NCBI RefSeq assembly: GCF_004028095.1
Contig: NZ_SBHM01000007.1
Location: 248,001-312,000, forward strand
Source: Paenarthrobacter ureafaciens
GTDB lineage: Bacteria; Actinomycetota; Actinomycetes; Actinomycetales; Micrococcaceae
Length of the DNA stretch: 64,000 bases
Direction: 5' to 3'
The translations under genes and the position numbers were made by a program. The first letter of the stretch is position 1, and every line of letters begins with the position of its first letter. Of this stretch, positions 1 through 9,891 are shown piece after piece. Under the pieces are notes generated by a model, which was given only the letters and a program-made list of their open reading frames with translations, was not told where the DNA came from and did no database searches.

Positions 1-1344
1 AGCACTCTGCGTACTTTGACAGTCCCCCTCGATGTTGATTCATCCTCAGGGGGGCTGCCGTCGTTTTTGGTGCGCGATGACGTGCTTTGCTGGTCACGCC
101 GCGAGGCCGGGTTGGTGGGCTATGGCGAGCTGACCCGGTTCAGCGCCACCGGCCCTGACCGTTTCCTCGAGGCCGATATGTGGTGGCGGCATCTGATTCT
201 TGAGGCCGATATCACAGACCAGGTGGAGCTTCCTGGTACGGGTCCGGTCGCCTTCGGCTCGTTCGCTTTCTCCAAGACGTCTCCGCACGTTTCGCGCCTC
301 ATCCTCCCCGAACTTGTGGTCGGCATGCGTGACGGCCGGGCCTGGGCCACGCAGCTGACGTTCGACGACGCCCCGCTCACCGAGGCGGGCGTGCTGGCGG
401 CCCTGGAACGCTGGCTGTCCGACGCCAGCGGTGACGAGCCCGCCGCGGGAGGGTCCGACGTCGGGCCCTCGCCTGAGGTTGCTGCGCTCAACGGTTCGCG
501 GGGCTCGCTTGGCCGCGGTTCCTTGAGCGAGACCGCGTGGATGGAGGCCGTCACCAACGGCGTGGAGGAAATTCGCGCCGGTAAGCTGGAGAAGCTGGTG
601 TTGGCGCGCGACGTTGTTGCGAACTTGCCGGAAGGCGTCAGCGCAGCTGAGGTGCTTCGCCAGCTCGCGGCCAGGTACCGGGAATGCTGGACGTACGGCG
701 TTGACGGTTTGGTGGGGGCGACGCCGGAGATGTTGATCCAGGTGGAGGGCCGCACCGCCCAGGCCCGCGTACTTGCCGGAACCCTGGACCGTCGGGATGC
801 CGAGGGCGTTGAGGGCTCCCCCATGGAGTACGCCGAGCGCGTCCTGGCCGGTTCCGAGAAGCAGCGGCACGAGCACGAGATTGCCATTGATTCCCTGACC
901 CGGCAGCTGGCACCCTTTTCCGAGGCCATGAACTCCCACAGCGAGCCGTTCATCCTGGAGCTGCCCAACGTGTGGCACCTGGCCTCGGACGTGAAGGCGG
1001 AGCTGGCCGATATCGAGGGGCACGTGCCCACCTGCCTGGCCCTCATCAATGCGCTGCACCCCACCGCCGCAGTGTGCGGAACGCCAACCCAGGTTGCCGG
1101 AGCTTTGATCCGCAAACTCGAGCACTTGGACCGCGGCCCGTACGCCGGACCGGTCGGCTGGCTCGACGCTGCCGGGAACGGCGAATGGGGCATCGCCCTG
1201 CGCGGGGCAGTGATTGAGGACGCCAACACCGTCCGGCTGTACGCAGGGTGCGGGATCGTGGAGGGTTCCCAGCCCGAGGCCGAGCTTGCTGAGACGTGGG
1301 CGAAGTTCCGGCCCATGCTGGAAGCTCTGGGTATCCGGCGGTAA
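1..1344 (+). CDS. menF: Isochorismate synthase (chorismate-binding), 5' end outside window
   Basis: Converts chorismate to isochorismate, the entry step of menaquinone (or siderophore) synthesis, in the cytoplasm. The C-terminal half carries the chorismate-binding signature: RAGKLEKLVLARDV with the conserved Lys, GTLDRR, the EHEIAID helix with catalytic Glu, LHPTAAVCGTP, and a final YAGCGIVEGS block. The frame is open to the left edge (agc act ctg cgt act ttg), so a TTG start at 16 is possible but the true start probably lies before the window. menD and menC follow within 9 kb, which favours the menaquinone role (MenF) over a siderophore role (EntC/DhbC). The family call is firm; the MenF/EntC choice is inferred from context. 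Confidence 0.85.
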   Translation, partial: STLRTLTVPLDVDSSSGGLPSFLVRDDVLCWSRREAGLVGYGELTRFSATGPDRFLEADMWWRHLILEADITDQVELPGTGPVAFGSFAFSKTSPHVSRLILPELVVGMRDGRAWATQLTFDDAPLTEAGVLAALERWLSDASGDEPAAGGSDVGPSPEVAALNGSRGSLGRGSLSETAWMEAVTNGVEEIRAGKLEKLVLARDVVANLPEGVSAAEVLRQLAARYRECWTYGVDGLVGATPEMLIQVEGRTAQARVLAGTLDRRDAEGVEGSPMEYAERVLAGSEKQRHEHEIAIDSLTRQLAPFSEAMNSHSEPFILELPNVWHLASDVKAELADIEGHVPTCLALINALHPTAAVCGTPTQVAGALIRKLEHLDRGPYAGPVGWLDAAGNGEWGIALRGAVIEDANTVRLYAGCGIVEGSQPEAELAETWAKFRPMLEALGIRR

Positions 1345-1503
1345 ATCCGGTATCCCGGACACAGGGTCTGTAAGGATACTTGTATCTTGGCTAAACTGGT
1401 TATCTAATAGTGAAACTTCGTTTCCTGTGATGCACATCTCATGTTCGGCGCTACACTAAAACCGACTCAGTTCAGCATCCACTGCAACAAAAGGTAAAAA
1501 AAC

Positions 1504-2301
1504 ATGCAGATCTCCCGTTCGGTTCTGTCCGGCACCAAGGTGGCAGCCGTGCTCGCAGCAGGCGCCCTTGCCCTGACCGCTTGCGGTGGCTCGTCCACTC
1601 CGGCCGCTTCCTCGGGTTCGGGCCCCCAGCTCATCAACGCCGGCAAGCTCACGGTGTGCTCGGACATTCCCTACGAGCCCTTCGAATTCCAGAAGGACGG
1701 CAAGAACGTCGGCTTCGACATGGACATCGCCGCAGAGCTCGCCAAGGACCTCAAGGCTGAACTCAACGTTGTGGACAGCTCCTTCGAAGCAATCGAAACC
1801 GGAACCGCACTGGCTGGCTGCGACGTCTCCATCTCCTCGGTTTCCATCACCGATGTCCGCAAGAACGTCATGGACTTCTCCAACCCGTACATGGATGACG
1901 ACCTGACCCTCGTGGCTTCCTCCTCCTCCGGAATCACCAACCTGGACGGCGCCAAGGGCAAGAAGGTGGGCGTCCAGCAGGCAACCACCGGCGCCCAGTA
2001 CGCCAAGGACAAGGGAATCGATGCCCAGCAGTTCGAGGACTCCGGCCTCCTGGTCCAGGCCCTCAAGGCAGGCACGATTGATGCAGCAGTCGGCAACCAG
2101 TCCGTGCTTGGCTACGCCATCAAGGACGAGTCCAACCTCAAGCGCGTTGAAGACTACGCCACGGGCGAGAAGCTCGGAATTGCCTACAAGAAGGGCAACA
2201 CCGCCATGGGCGACGCCGTGAACGGAACCCTGAAGCGCATCACGGACGACGGCACGCTCGACAAGTTCAAGACCACCTGGTTCGGCGAGGCCGCCAAGTA
2301 G
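1504..2301 (+). CDS. Polar amino-acid ABC transporter, substrate-binding lipoprotein
   Basis: Extracytoplasmic receptor of an amino-acid importer. The 265-residue protein begins with a lipoprotein signal peptide ending in a lipobox (ALTACGG, Cys around residue 27), so it is predicted to be membrane-anchored. The mature part shows the bacterial extracellular solute-binding family 3 pattern: LTVCSDIPYEPFEF near the start, GFDMDIAAELAKDL, DVSISSVSITDVRKNVMDFSNPY, then a VGVQQATTGAQYAKD block. Permease and ATPase genes follow in the same direction (2414 and 3217). The ligand, perhaps Gln, Glu or another polar amino acid, cannot be decided from sequence alone. A GC-rich stem-loop just after the stop may favour accumulation of this part of the transcript. 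Confidence 0.9.
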   Translation: MQISRSVLSGTKVAAVLAAGALALTACGGSSTPAASSGSGPQLINAGKLTVCSDIPYEPFEFQKDGKNVGFDMDIAAELAKDLKAELNVVDSSFEAIETGTALAGCDVSISSVSITDVRKNVMDFSNPYMDDDLTLVASSSSGITNLDGAKGKKVGVQQATTGAQYAKDKGIDAQQFEDSGLLVQALKAGTIDAAVGNQSVLGYAIKDESNLKRVEDYATGEKLGIAYKKGNTAMGDAVNGTLKRITDDGTLDKFKTTWFGEAAK

Positions 2302-2335
2302 TTCCGAGCCCCGGCTCCCCAAGATCCACGCAAGC

Positions 2336-2385
2336 GGGGCCCCGTCACGATGATGTTCAGCAAAGGACAACTCGTACGGGGCCCC
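2336..2385 (+). terminator. Intra-operon stem-loop between receptor and permease genes
   Basis: Perfect 10-bp arms GGGGCCCCGT (2336-2345) and ACGGGGCCCC (2376-2385) enclose a 30-nt loop. There is no T-tract. The site lies between the binding-protein gene and the permease gene, where such hairpins are commonly found acting as partial terminators or mRNA stabilisers that raise receptor over permease expression. The structure is visible; its function is inferred. Confidence 0.5.
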
Positions 2386-2413
2386 AATTGCGCAACATGA
2401 ATGTGAGAACAGC

Positions 2414-3205
2414 ATGGCAATGACTGCACGTCAACGCGCCAAAGTCAGTCTGTACGTCCAGGCCGGAATCTTCGTAGTGGTCCTGGCCGCCGTGATCCTT
2501 GCCGTGGACTGGAAGACGGTGGGAAACAGCGTCTTCAACTTCGCCAAGATCGGCCCGATGTTCCCGGGCATCTTCCTGATCGGCCTCAAGAACACCCTCA
2601 TCTACACGGCCCTTGGCTTCATAGTCGGCCTCTCCGGCGGCCTGCTGCTGGCCCTGATGAAGCTTTCCTCCTTCCCGCTGTACCGCTGGATCGCCACCGG
2701 CTACATCGAGTTCTTCCGCGGCGTCCCCGCGCTGCTGGTCTTCATCGCCTTCGGCTACGGTGTTCCGCTGGCCTTCGGGATCCAGTGGGACGTCAACGTG
2801 ATCGTCATGGTCTCCCTGGGCATGGTGGCCGCGGCTTACATCGCTGAAACACTCCGCGCAGGCCTGCAGGCCGTGCCCAAGGGCCAGATGGAGGCCGCCC
2901 GTTCGCTGGGTATGCCGCACTGGCGCGCGATGGTCACCATCGTCATCCCCCAGGCGTTCAAGATCGTCCTCCCGCCGTTGACCAACGAGATCATCCTGCT
3001 CACCAAGGACTCGTCGCTGATCTACGTACTGGGCCTGACTGCATCGCAGTACGAACTGACCAAGTTCGGCCGGGACGGTATCTCCAGCCTCGGCGCCGGC
3101 TTGACGCCGCTGCTCGTGGCAGGTGCCTTCTACCTGATCATCACCATCCCCTTGAGCCTCCTGGCACGGAAGTTCGAAAGCCGCTCCGCGCGGACCAAGC
3201 GATAG
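2414..3205 (+). CDS. Amino-acid ABC transporter permease
   Basis: Inner-membrane permease of the importer encoded at 1504-3999. The 263-residue protein has an N-terminal membrane segment ([19 protein letters not shown]) and further helices typical of the HisM/GlnP family. The cytoplasmic EAA coupling loop is visible as [20 protein letters not shown] near residues 155-175. The conserved [10 protein letters not shown] motif follows the second helix. The gene precedes the ATPase by 11 nt, so the two are clearly co-transcribed. One permease gene suggests a homodimer. The ATG at 2414 was taken; a second in-frame ATG at 2420 is equally possible. Confidence 0.9.
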   Translation: MAMTARQRAKVSLYVQAGIFVVVLAAVILAVDWKTVGNSVFNFAKIGPMFPGIFLIGLKNTLIYTALGFIVGLSGGLLLALMKLSSFPLYRWIATGYIEFFRGVPALLVFIAFGYGVPLAFGIQWDVNVIVMVSLGMVAAAYIAETLRAGLQAVPKGQMEAARSLGMPHWRAMVTIVIPQAFKIVLPPLTNEIILLTKDSSLIYVLGLTASQYELTKFGRDGISSLGAGLTPLLVAGAFYLIITIPLSLLARKFESRSARTKR

Positions 3206-3216
3206 GCAGGACCGTC

Positions 3217-3999
<783 letters not shown>

Positions 4000-4009
4000 C
4001 CCCTCCGTT

Positions 4010-4073
4010 CCTCTCTCACATCCCGACGGGTTTCGGGCGTTCCTCTGTCACATCCCGACGGGTTTCGGGCGCT
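4010..4073 (+). repeat. Two tandem 32-bp intergenic repeats downstream of menD
   Basis: Two head-to-tail 32-bp units (4010-4041 and 4042-4073) share the core CACATCCCGACGGGTTTCGG and differ at only three positions. A third, decayed copy (CCTC at 4074) runs into the end of menD. The same unit recurs at 5817-5950, on the other side of menD. No spacers separate the units, so this is not a CRISPR array. The function is unknown. Confidence 0.85.
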
Positions 4074-4075
4074 CC

Positions 4076-5782
4076 TCAGGCAGCGAGCACCTTACCAACC
4101 GCAGCCGAGACAGCGTCCTTGATCCGGGCATGAAGTCCGCGCAGTCCCACCCGGTCTGCGCGGACTTCCACAATGCTGCGTCCCTTGAGCGGCGCCTTCA
4201 GCGCTTCGGCAAGTTCCGCCGTCGTACTCACCGCTTGATGCCCGACGCCGTAAGCCGCCGCGAGCGCCGAAAGGTCCACTGCGTGCGGGGTGCCGAAAAG
4301 GCGTTCGACGGCGGTGCCGTAGGCGCCTGAGTCCTCGACTGCCCCGTGTTCGAGCAGCCCGAAGATGGCCCCGCCGGCGTCATTGAGGACCACGATGCGA
4401 AGGTCCGGAGTCGGTTCGCCCTTGCCCAGATGCAGGCCGCCGACGTCGTGGAGGAAGGTGACGTCTCCCAGGAGGACGGTGGTTTCGCGTCCGCTGCCGA
4501 GGGCAATTCCGGTGGCTGTTGCCAAGGTTCCATCGATGCCGGCGAGTCCGCGGTTGGCGTAGACCGTTGCGATGGGGTCGGGGTGCGGTTGACCGGCAAG
4601 GTCCACGTCGCGGATGCCGTTGGAGGAGCCGAGCACCAGTTTTCCGCGGGCGTGCTTCCACACAGTTGCGCCGATCGACGGCCCTGTGGCGGCCGCTTCT
4701 TCGGCCAGCACACCGTCAAGGGCGTGCTGGGCTGCGGCACCGGCCAGCAGCCAGGAATCAAGCCATTCCGAGGAGCCCCTGCCTGCGAATTCGCCCAAGC
4801 CGGGCAGCGTTTCCACCGGCGCTTCCCTTCGGCGTCCTTCCTGGTACCAGGCGACGGGAACAGGCTGGTAAATCACCGATTCCACGCCTTCGCGCGCCAA
4901 GAGTGCGCCCACGGGCCGGGACAGCGTGGGCCGGCCGAACAGCACGACGCGCTCAATGGGCGCCGGCGATTCCGGACCGAAGTGCTCAAGCAGCAGCCGG
5001 TACGGGCCCACGGAGTTCGGCCCGAACCGCGCATTCGAGGATGGCTCCGCCAGTAACGGCAACCCGTGGGCCCGCGCGAAAGCTTCGGCGACGGGACCGG
5101 CGTCGTGCCCTGCAAGCACCACCGTGCGCCGCTCCGGAAGCCCGGCGGATGCTTCGGGAAGATCAAGCGCCTGCGGACCGGCGTCGTAATGGAACAGTCC
5201 GTGACCCGCCGCGGTCGGGAGGGCGTCGCCGGCCTCCGGCACCAGGGGGTCACGGAAGGCGAGGTTCACCTGGACCGGACCGGGCGGGGTGTCTTCCAAT
5301 GCGCCCGTGGCCGCGTACAGGGCCGTGGCCACCGCGCGCTGCGGGTTGTCACCCGCAGCGACGTCGACGGCGAACCGTACGTGATCGCCGAAGAGGTCCA
5401 GTTGGGTGGTGGTCTGGTTGGCCCCGGTTCCGTGCAATTCCGCCGGCCGGTCTGCCGATATGACAATCAGCGGCACGGCCGCATGGTTCGCTTCCATCAC
5501 GGCGGGAAGGAGGTTTCCGACGGCGGTCCCAGACGTCGTCAGTACGGCGGCGGGGGCTTCGGTCGATAAGGCGAGGCCCAATCCCGTGAACCCGGCATCG
5601 CGCTCGTCGATCCTGACGTGCAGGTGGACCCTCCCTGCGGCTTCGGCTTCGGCGAGGGCGTAGGCCATCGGTGCCGAGCGTGAACCTGGCGCCACCACCA
5701 CGTGCCGCACACCGCCGTCGAGCAGTGCCGTTACAGCGATCCGGGCGGCGCCAAGGGAGGTCAGGGAGATCTGCGAAGTCAC
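4076..5782 (-). CDS. menD: 2-succinyl-5-enolpyruvyl-6-hydroxy-3-cyclohexene-1-carboxylate synthase
   Basis: Thiamine-diphosphate enzyme that condenses 2-oxoglutarate with isochorismate, the second committed menaquinone step. The 568 residues are the normal MenD length. The N-terminal domain shows VVVAPGSRSAPMAYAL and the RIDERDAGF block carrying the conserved Glu, then TTSGTAVGNLLPAVMEA and VISADRPAELHGTGANQTT. The C-terminal cofactor domain carries a GDVTFLHDVGGLHLG stretch and VVLNDAGGAIFGLLEH. It uses the isochorismate made by the enzyme at the left edge. The gene is convergent with the ABC importer and is bracketed on both sides by 32-bp repeats. The ATG at 5782 gives the canonical N-terminus. 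Confidence 0.95.
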   Translation of the reverse strand: MTSQISLTSLGAARIAVTALLDGGVRHVVVAPGSRSAPMAYALAEAEAAGRVHLHVRIDERDAGFTGLGLALSTEAPAAVLTTSGTAVGNLLPAVMEANHAAVPLIVISADRPAELHGTGANQTTTQLDLFGDHVRFAVDVAAGDNPQRAVATALYAATGALEDTPPGPVQVNLAFRDPLVPEAGDALPTAAGHGLFHYDAGPQALDLPEASAGLPERRTVVLAGHDAGPVAEAFARAHGLPLLAEPSSNARFGPNSVGPYRLLLEHFGPESPAPIERVVLFGRPTLSRPVGALLAREGVESVIYQPVPVAWYQEGRRREAPVETLPGLGEFAGRGSSEWLDSWLLAGAAAQHALDGVLAEEAAATGPSIGATVWKHARGKLVLGSSNGIRDVDLAGQPHPDPIATVYANRGLAGIDGTLATATGIALGSGRETTVLLGDVTFLHDVGGLHLGKGEPTPDLRIVVLNDAGGAIFGLLEHGAVEDSGAYGTAVERLFGTPHAVDLSALAAAYGVGHQAVSTTAELAEALKAPLKGRSIVEVRADRVGLRGLHARIKDAVSAAVGKVLAA

Positions 5783-5816
5783 CGTTCCAGTCTATGGGCG
5801 CGGGTCTCCTGGCGCG

Positions 5817-5950
5817 GTGCGAGAGGAAACCGTTAAACCCGGCGAGATGTGGAAGAGCAACCGGCAAAACCCGACGGGAAGTGATAGAGCAACGGAATTG
5901 ATGGACGCTCTGTCACATAACAACGCCAAATCCGGAACGCTCTATCACCC
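5817..5950. repeat. Cluster of five 32-bp intergenic repeat units, two orientations
   Basis: Three units lie on the minus strand; their GAGC/GAGG ends mark 5817-5826, 5849-5858 and 5881-5890, spaced exactly 32 bp. Two lie on the plus strand, with GCTCTGTCAC at 5907-5916 and GCTCTATCAC at 5939-5948, again 32 bp apart. The minus-strand units match the pair at 4010-4073 (core CTCTnTCACaTCCCGnCGGG with GTTT following), though the outermost one is decayed. The region fills the gap between menD and the PhoX-like gene and holds no gene. Confidence 0.8.
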
Positions 5951-5954
5951 GGGG

Positions 5955-8039
5955 CTACTTGCGGGACACTTGGACGATCGAGGGTCGCGGGGCGCGGGCC
6001 GCACCGGGCGCCGGGGTGGATCCGGCACCGACGTAGTCCGGGAACAGCGAGTTGGGGGCCGCGAATGTGCCGTCTTCGCCCGGGTGCTGGACGGCTACGA
6101 ACACGGTCCGCTCGTCGTCGTGGATGATCGGGCCACAGGTCTCGGCGTCGCGCGGGACGGAGAGGAACTGCTCCACCTTTCCACGCTCCGGTCCGTCGAG
6201 GGTGACCTTGAACAGGCCGTCGTTGTAGCCGATCGACGATGGGGCACCGTCAGTGGAAATCCACAGGTTGCCCACGGAGTCGAAGGCCACGTTGTCCGGG
6301 CAGGAGATCGGCGAGACCTTGTCTGCCGGGAAGCCCGAGAAGTACGTGGACCCGTTCGCTGCGGGATCGCCGGCAACCAACAGGAGGGTCCAATTGAATG
6401 CCGTGCCGGTCTGGCCCGGAGCCTCGGTGATCTCGACGATGTGACCGTCGCGGTTCAGTGTGCGCGGATTGACCTCCGTGGCGCCTTCCTTGCCGGTCTT
6501 TCCGCGGTCCGAGTTGTTGGTGCAGGCAACGTAGACCTTGCCGGTCAGCGGGTTCGGTTCCACGTCTTCGCAACGGTCCATCTTGGTGGGGCCTACCTTG
6601 TCCGCCGCGAGACGGGTGTACACGAGTACCTCGGCCACGGACATGCCCGGCACAGCTGACTGCCCGTTCACGACCAACGGAAGCCATTCACCGGTACCGT
6701 CAAAGGCACCATCTGCGGGAAGTTTGCCGGTGCCGTCGATCTCCGAGGCCGGGGAATCACCGGTGAACCGGGCAACGTACAGGTCACCTTCGGACAACAG
6801 GTTCATGTTGTTCTTGCGCGCATCGGCTGAGTCGCCGGGCTTATAGAAACCCTTGGACACGAACTTGTAGAGGTAGTCGAAGCGCTCGTCGTCGCCCATG
6901 TAAGCCACCACGCGGCCGTCGGGGGCGACGATCACGTTGGCGCCTTCGTGTTTGAAACGGCCCATGGCGGAGTGCTTCTTGGGGGTGGACGAGGGGTCGA
7001 AAGGATCAACTTCCACTATCCAGCCGAAGCGGTTGGACTCGTTGGCGTAGCCGGGGTTCCGGGTATCGAAACGGGGTTCGTCGAGTTCCCACTGACGCGT
7101 GGTGGGCTTCGCGGCCAGGCCGTAGCGCTTGTCCTCTGCCGAGGATCCCGGCGCTGCGAAGTACCCGTTGAAGTTTTCTTCACCGGACAAGATAGTGCCC
7201 CACGGGGTGGTGCCTCCGGAGCAGTTGCCCAGGGTTCCCTTGATCCACCGGCCTGCGGGGTCATCGATGGTGGAGACCAGGTTGGTGCCAGCCGCGGGAC
7301 CAGTAAGTTCATAGATAGTGTCCGTCAGGAAACGACGGTTGAGGGGTGCGCCCTTGACGTAGTTCCACGGCTTGTTCTTGTTCTTCCGCTCGAGTTCCAC
7401 AACAGCCAGGCCGTGGGCGGCACGGCCGATAGCCCGCGCTTCTGCCGCGTCAAAGCCGACGGGCAGCATGAGGTTCTCATTGGTGTACTCGTGGTTGGTG
7501 AACAGGACTGCCCGGCGGTCCTTGGAGCCCGGGATCGGGAGGATATCCGTGTAATCGTTGTTGTAGCCGAACTGGCGGGCCTGGGCGGCGGCGGTCTGGT
7601 TGTTGAGATCGAAGGCCGGTGAATCGGCGAACAACGGATCGCCCCAGCGGATGATCGGCCTCCACTCGAAACCTTCCGGCACGATAAACGCGTCCACCGA
7701 GGCGTCCACGGGCTTGATGGGAGCAAACGTGAGTTTGGACTTGCCGAATCCCTTCTTTGCAGCGTCGGAAAGCCCGCTGCCGGAGTCAGCCACGGCGGCG
7801 TCGGTACCCGTTCCGCCAAGTACGACGGCGAGCGCCCCGGCGGCGCCCAGGCCAAGGGCGGCGCGGCGGGACATGGCGGTTGAGGCGATGTCGCGGAAGT
7901 AACCGTTGGAGCTGGTGTTGCAGACATCGCCTGCACAAGCGTTGTCGCACTTGAGGGCACACGTGACTGCGCTCCGCTTTCCCTTCGTGTGGCCGAGCAT
8001 GGGCAACAGCGGGAACGTGCGACGGGTTGTTTCAGACAT
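5955..8039 (-). CDS. PhoX/DUF839-family secreted phosphatase
   Basis: Probable Tat-exported alkaline phosphatase of the PhoX type, a calcium/iron enzyme that releases phosphate from organic phosphoesters outside the cell. In 694 residues an unusually long N-region (about 53 residues, with the motif KCDNACAGDVCN) precedes an internal twin-arginine signal MSRRAALGLGAAGAL. Later motifs typical of the DUF839 family include NHEYTNENLMLP, LGNCSGGTTPWGTILSGEEN, GRFKHEGANVIV and DRCEDVEPNPLTGKVYVACTN. The ATG at 8039 was chosen because GGAAGG sits a few bases upstream. Phosphatase activity is inferred from the family; substrate and phosphate control are not visible. Confidence 0.85.
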   Translation of the reverse strand: MSETTRRTFPLLPMLGHTKGKRSAVTCALKCDNACAGDVCNTSSNGYFRDIASTAMSRRAALGLGAAGALAVVLGGTGTDAAVADSGSGLSDAAKKGFGKSKLTFAPIKPVDASVDAFIVPEGFEWRPIIRWGDPLFADSPAFDLNNQTAAAQARQFGYNNDYTDILPIPGSKDRRAVLFTNHEYTNENLMLPVGFDAAEARAIGRAAHGLAVVELERKNKNKPWNYVKGAPLNRRFLTDTIYELTGPAAGTNLVSTIDDPAGRWIKGTLGNCSGGTTPWGTILSGEENFNGYFAAPGSSAEDKRYGLAAKPTTRQWELDEPRFDTRNPGYANESNRFGWIVEVDPFDPSSTPKKHSAMGRFKHEGANVIVAPDGRVVAYMGDDERFDYLYKFVSKGFYKPGDSADARKNNMNLLSEGDLYVARFTGDSPASEIDGTGKLPADGAFDGTGEWLPLVVNGQSAVPGMSVAEVLVYTRLAADKVGPTKMDRCEDVEPNPLTGKVYVACTNNSDRGKTGKEGATEVNPRTLNRDGHIVEITEAPGQTGTAFNWTLLLVAGDPAANGSTYFSGFPADKVSPISCPDNVAFDSVGNLWISTDGAPSSIGYNDGLFKVTLDGPERGKVEQFLSVPRDAETCGPIIHDDERTVFVAVQHPGEDGTFAAPNSLFPDYVGAGSTPAPGAARAPRPSIVQVSRK

Positions 8040-8112
8040 GGGGACCTTCCAGACTTGTACGAGGTTCCCGCTGAGCCTTTCAGCGGAACCCAACGCTGGA
8101 AGGACATTCCGG

Positions 8113-9123
8113 TTAAGGCTTGGTGAACAGATTTCCGGGGGCCGACTCCAGGACCGCATGGACCCGGCCCAAGCGGTCCAACCACCAGTCCCGGCGTTCC
8201 CCGGTAGCTGCGTACTGCTCCAGCAGCCCGGGATCGGCGACGGCCTCGCGAAGGCGTATGGCGCCGTCGTCGGCTACTAGGGGGTTCAACGTGATATCCG
8301 AGGCGAACAAGGAAACCGTGCCGAGGCCGCAGGCGTAGGGCAGCGATGGCAGCGCGGCTGCGAGCGCGAGCCCGGCGCGGATTCCCACCGAGGTATCAAG
8401 GGCGGAGCTGACGACGGCGGGCAGTCCGGCCTGGGCGACGATGTCCAGGGCGCGAGCGACTCCCCCAAGCGGCGCCACTTTGACCACTATCAGGTCGGCA
8501 GCGCCGGCCTTTGCTACACGGAGGGGGTCCTCTTCCTTGCGGACGCTTTCGTCGGCAGCGATGGGCACGGGGATTCCCGTTGCTGCAAGACGGCGCCGCA
8601 CCTCTGCCAAGCCTTTAATGGTGGGGACAGGTTGTTCGGCGTATTCGAGCCCTACAGCCGAGAGCCTGCCCAACGCGCCAACGGCCTGGTCAACATCCCA
8701 ACCGCCGTTCGCGTCCACCCTGATGGAAGCATCGGGCAACGCTTCACGAACTGCGGTGACCCTGGCGATGTCCTCCGCCACGTCCTGCCCGCGTTCTGCC
8801 ACTTTGACCTTCACCGCGTCCACGCGTCCGAACCGGGCCAGCACGCCCGGTACCCGATCAGCGGAAACGGCCGGGACGGTGGCGTTCACCGGAATGGTGT
8901 CCCGCAGGGCCGGCGGAAATCCTTGCCAACCGGCTTCCAGGGCGGCAGCGAGCCACCGGGAGGATTCGTCGTCCCCGTATTCGGGAAAGGGACAGAATTC
9001 GCCCCACCCAAGAGGTCCCTTCAGAAGGAGCGTCTCCCGCTGCATAATGCCGCGGAACTTGACCCGCATGGGCAGCGAAACAACGCGGGCAGATTCCTGT
9101 AATTCTTCAAGCGAAGGGAGCAT
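8113..9123 (-). CDS. menC: o-Succinylbenzoate synthase
   Basis: Enolase-superfamily enzyme that dehydrates SHCHC to o-succinylbenzoate in menaquinone synthesis. The 336-residue protein has the actinobacterial OSBS layout: GPLGWGEFCPFPEY near the start, the catalytic KxK as DAVKVKVAE, the first metal ligand in RVDANGGWD, the second Glu in GLEYAEQPV, AADESVR with the third Asp, and LIVKVAPLGG carrying the second catalytic Lys. The ATG at 9123 (MLPSLEELQ) is preferred; a TTG at 9165 would only add a non-conserved extension. It is separated from menD by the PhoX gene, all on the minus strand, so co-transcription is possible but not shown. Confidence 0.9.
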   Translation of the reverse strand: MLPSLEELQESARVVSLPMRVKFRGIMQRETLLLKGPLGWGEFCPFPEYGDDESSRWLAAALEAGWQGFPPALRDTIPVNATVPAVSADRVPGVLARFGRVDAVKVKVAERGQDVAEDIARVTAVREALPDASIRVDANGGWDVDQAVGALGRLSAVGLEYAEQPVPTIKGLAEVRRRLAATGIPVPIAADESVRKEEDPLRVAKAGAADLIVVKVAPLGGVARALDIVAQAGLPAVVSSALDTSVGIRAGLALAAALPSLPYACGLGTVSLFASDITLNPLVADDGAIRLREAVADPGLLEQYAATGERRDWWLDRLGRVHAVLESAPGNLFTKP

Positions 9124-9183
9124 AGTGCCACTGTACCGGCGGGTTTTTGGCGTTGAGGCGGCCAAACCAGGCTATGTGGAGAA

Positions 9184-9789
9184 CTACTCCACCCAGAATT
9201 TCCGGACGTCGCCCACCGCCGCAGCCAAGCGCTCGTGCGGAAGGTTGAATGAGCTTTCGGGCATCCGGAGCCCATCCCACTTCACCACTACTTTTGTGCC
9301 GGCCTCGAGGGGAAGCGGCCAGAGCCAGTATCTGGCAGTGCCGTGGACCTGCTCGTCGTTGCCGCCGGCTCCCCCGCCGCCCAGCACCGACAAGACCGGA
9401 CCTTCTACCTCGTCCCCCTCCGCCAGCGCGGGACCCGGCCTTGAAGCGAGGGCCTTGCGTCCGTCCCCGTATCCGACTCCCACCATCAGCCCGGATGCGG
9501 CGGCTACCGGCGATCCCGGCGGGATGAACGCCTGGTCCATGGTGTCCCGCCACTCGCTCCCTGTCTTGCCGCCGCGGCGGGCCGTCCACACGAATTCCAG
9601 AACGCAACCTGTTGAGTAGACGTCCGCGGATTTCAGGGCCACCACCATGCGGTCGTCGCCGTAGATGAACCCGCCGACGTGCACCACACCGGGGAGTTCG
9701 TCCGACGGCGGTCCCGCCCAGCCCGGGCGTTGCGGAGCGGACTGATGAAACCGTTCCGGCGGCTCGGAAGCGGGCTCGAAGAAGGTCAT
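9184..9789 (-). CDS. Hypothetical protein
   Basis: A 201-residue soluble protein with no signal peptide or membrane segment that I do not recognise. It begins MTFFEPASEPPERF; the middle has a WTARRGGKTGSEWRD stretch, and the end carries YWLWPLPLEAGTKVVVKWDG followed by LAAAVGDVRKFW. The alternation of hydrophobic and polar residues suggests a beta-rich fold. It lies 60 bp upstream of menC on the same strand and divergent from the gene at 9892. Similar proteins of unknown role occur in actinobacteria, to my recollection, but no function can be given. Confidence 0.6.
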   Translation of the reverse strand: MTFFEPASEPPERFHQSAPQRPGWAGPPSDELPGVVHVGGFIYGDDRMVVALKSADVYSTGCVLEFVWTARRGGKTGSEWRDTMDQAFIPPGSPVAAASGLMVGVGYGDGRKALASRPGPALAEGDEVEGPVLSVLGGGGAGGNDEQVHGTARYWLWPLPLEAGTKVVVKWDGLRMPESSFNLPHERLAAAVGDVRKFWVE

Positions 9790-9891
9790 GATCAATGCAT
9801 ACACCGACTTGCCGCCAATGTGGAGAACTGCTTGTGAAGCGAGAGGACGCAACCGCGATATCCTCGATCCGACACTTAAAAAGGGGGACTC

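Noticed and set aside
94..1437. A 447-codon open frame on the minus strand opposite the isochorismate synthase gene
   Set aside because: Its protein is low-complexity and without motifs; the opposite strand carries a clear enzyme. Long antisense frames are common in high-GC coding DNA.
4010..5950. CRISPR array reading of the 32-bp repeats
   Set aside because: The units are back to back with no spacers, drift in sequence, occur in both orientations and have no cas genes nearby.
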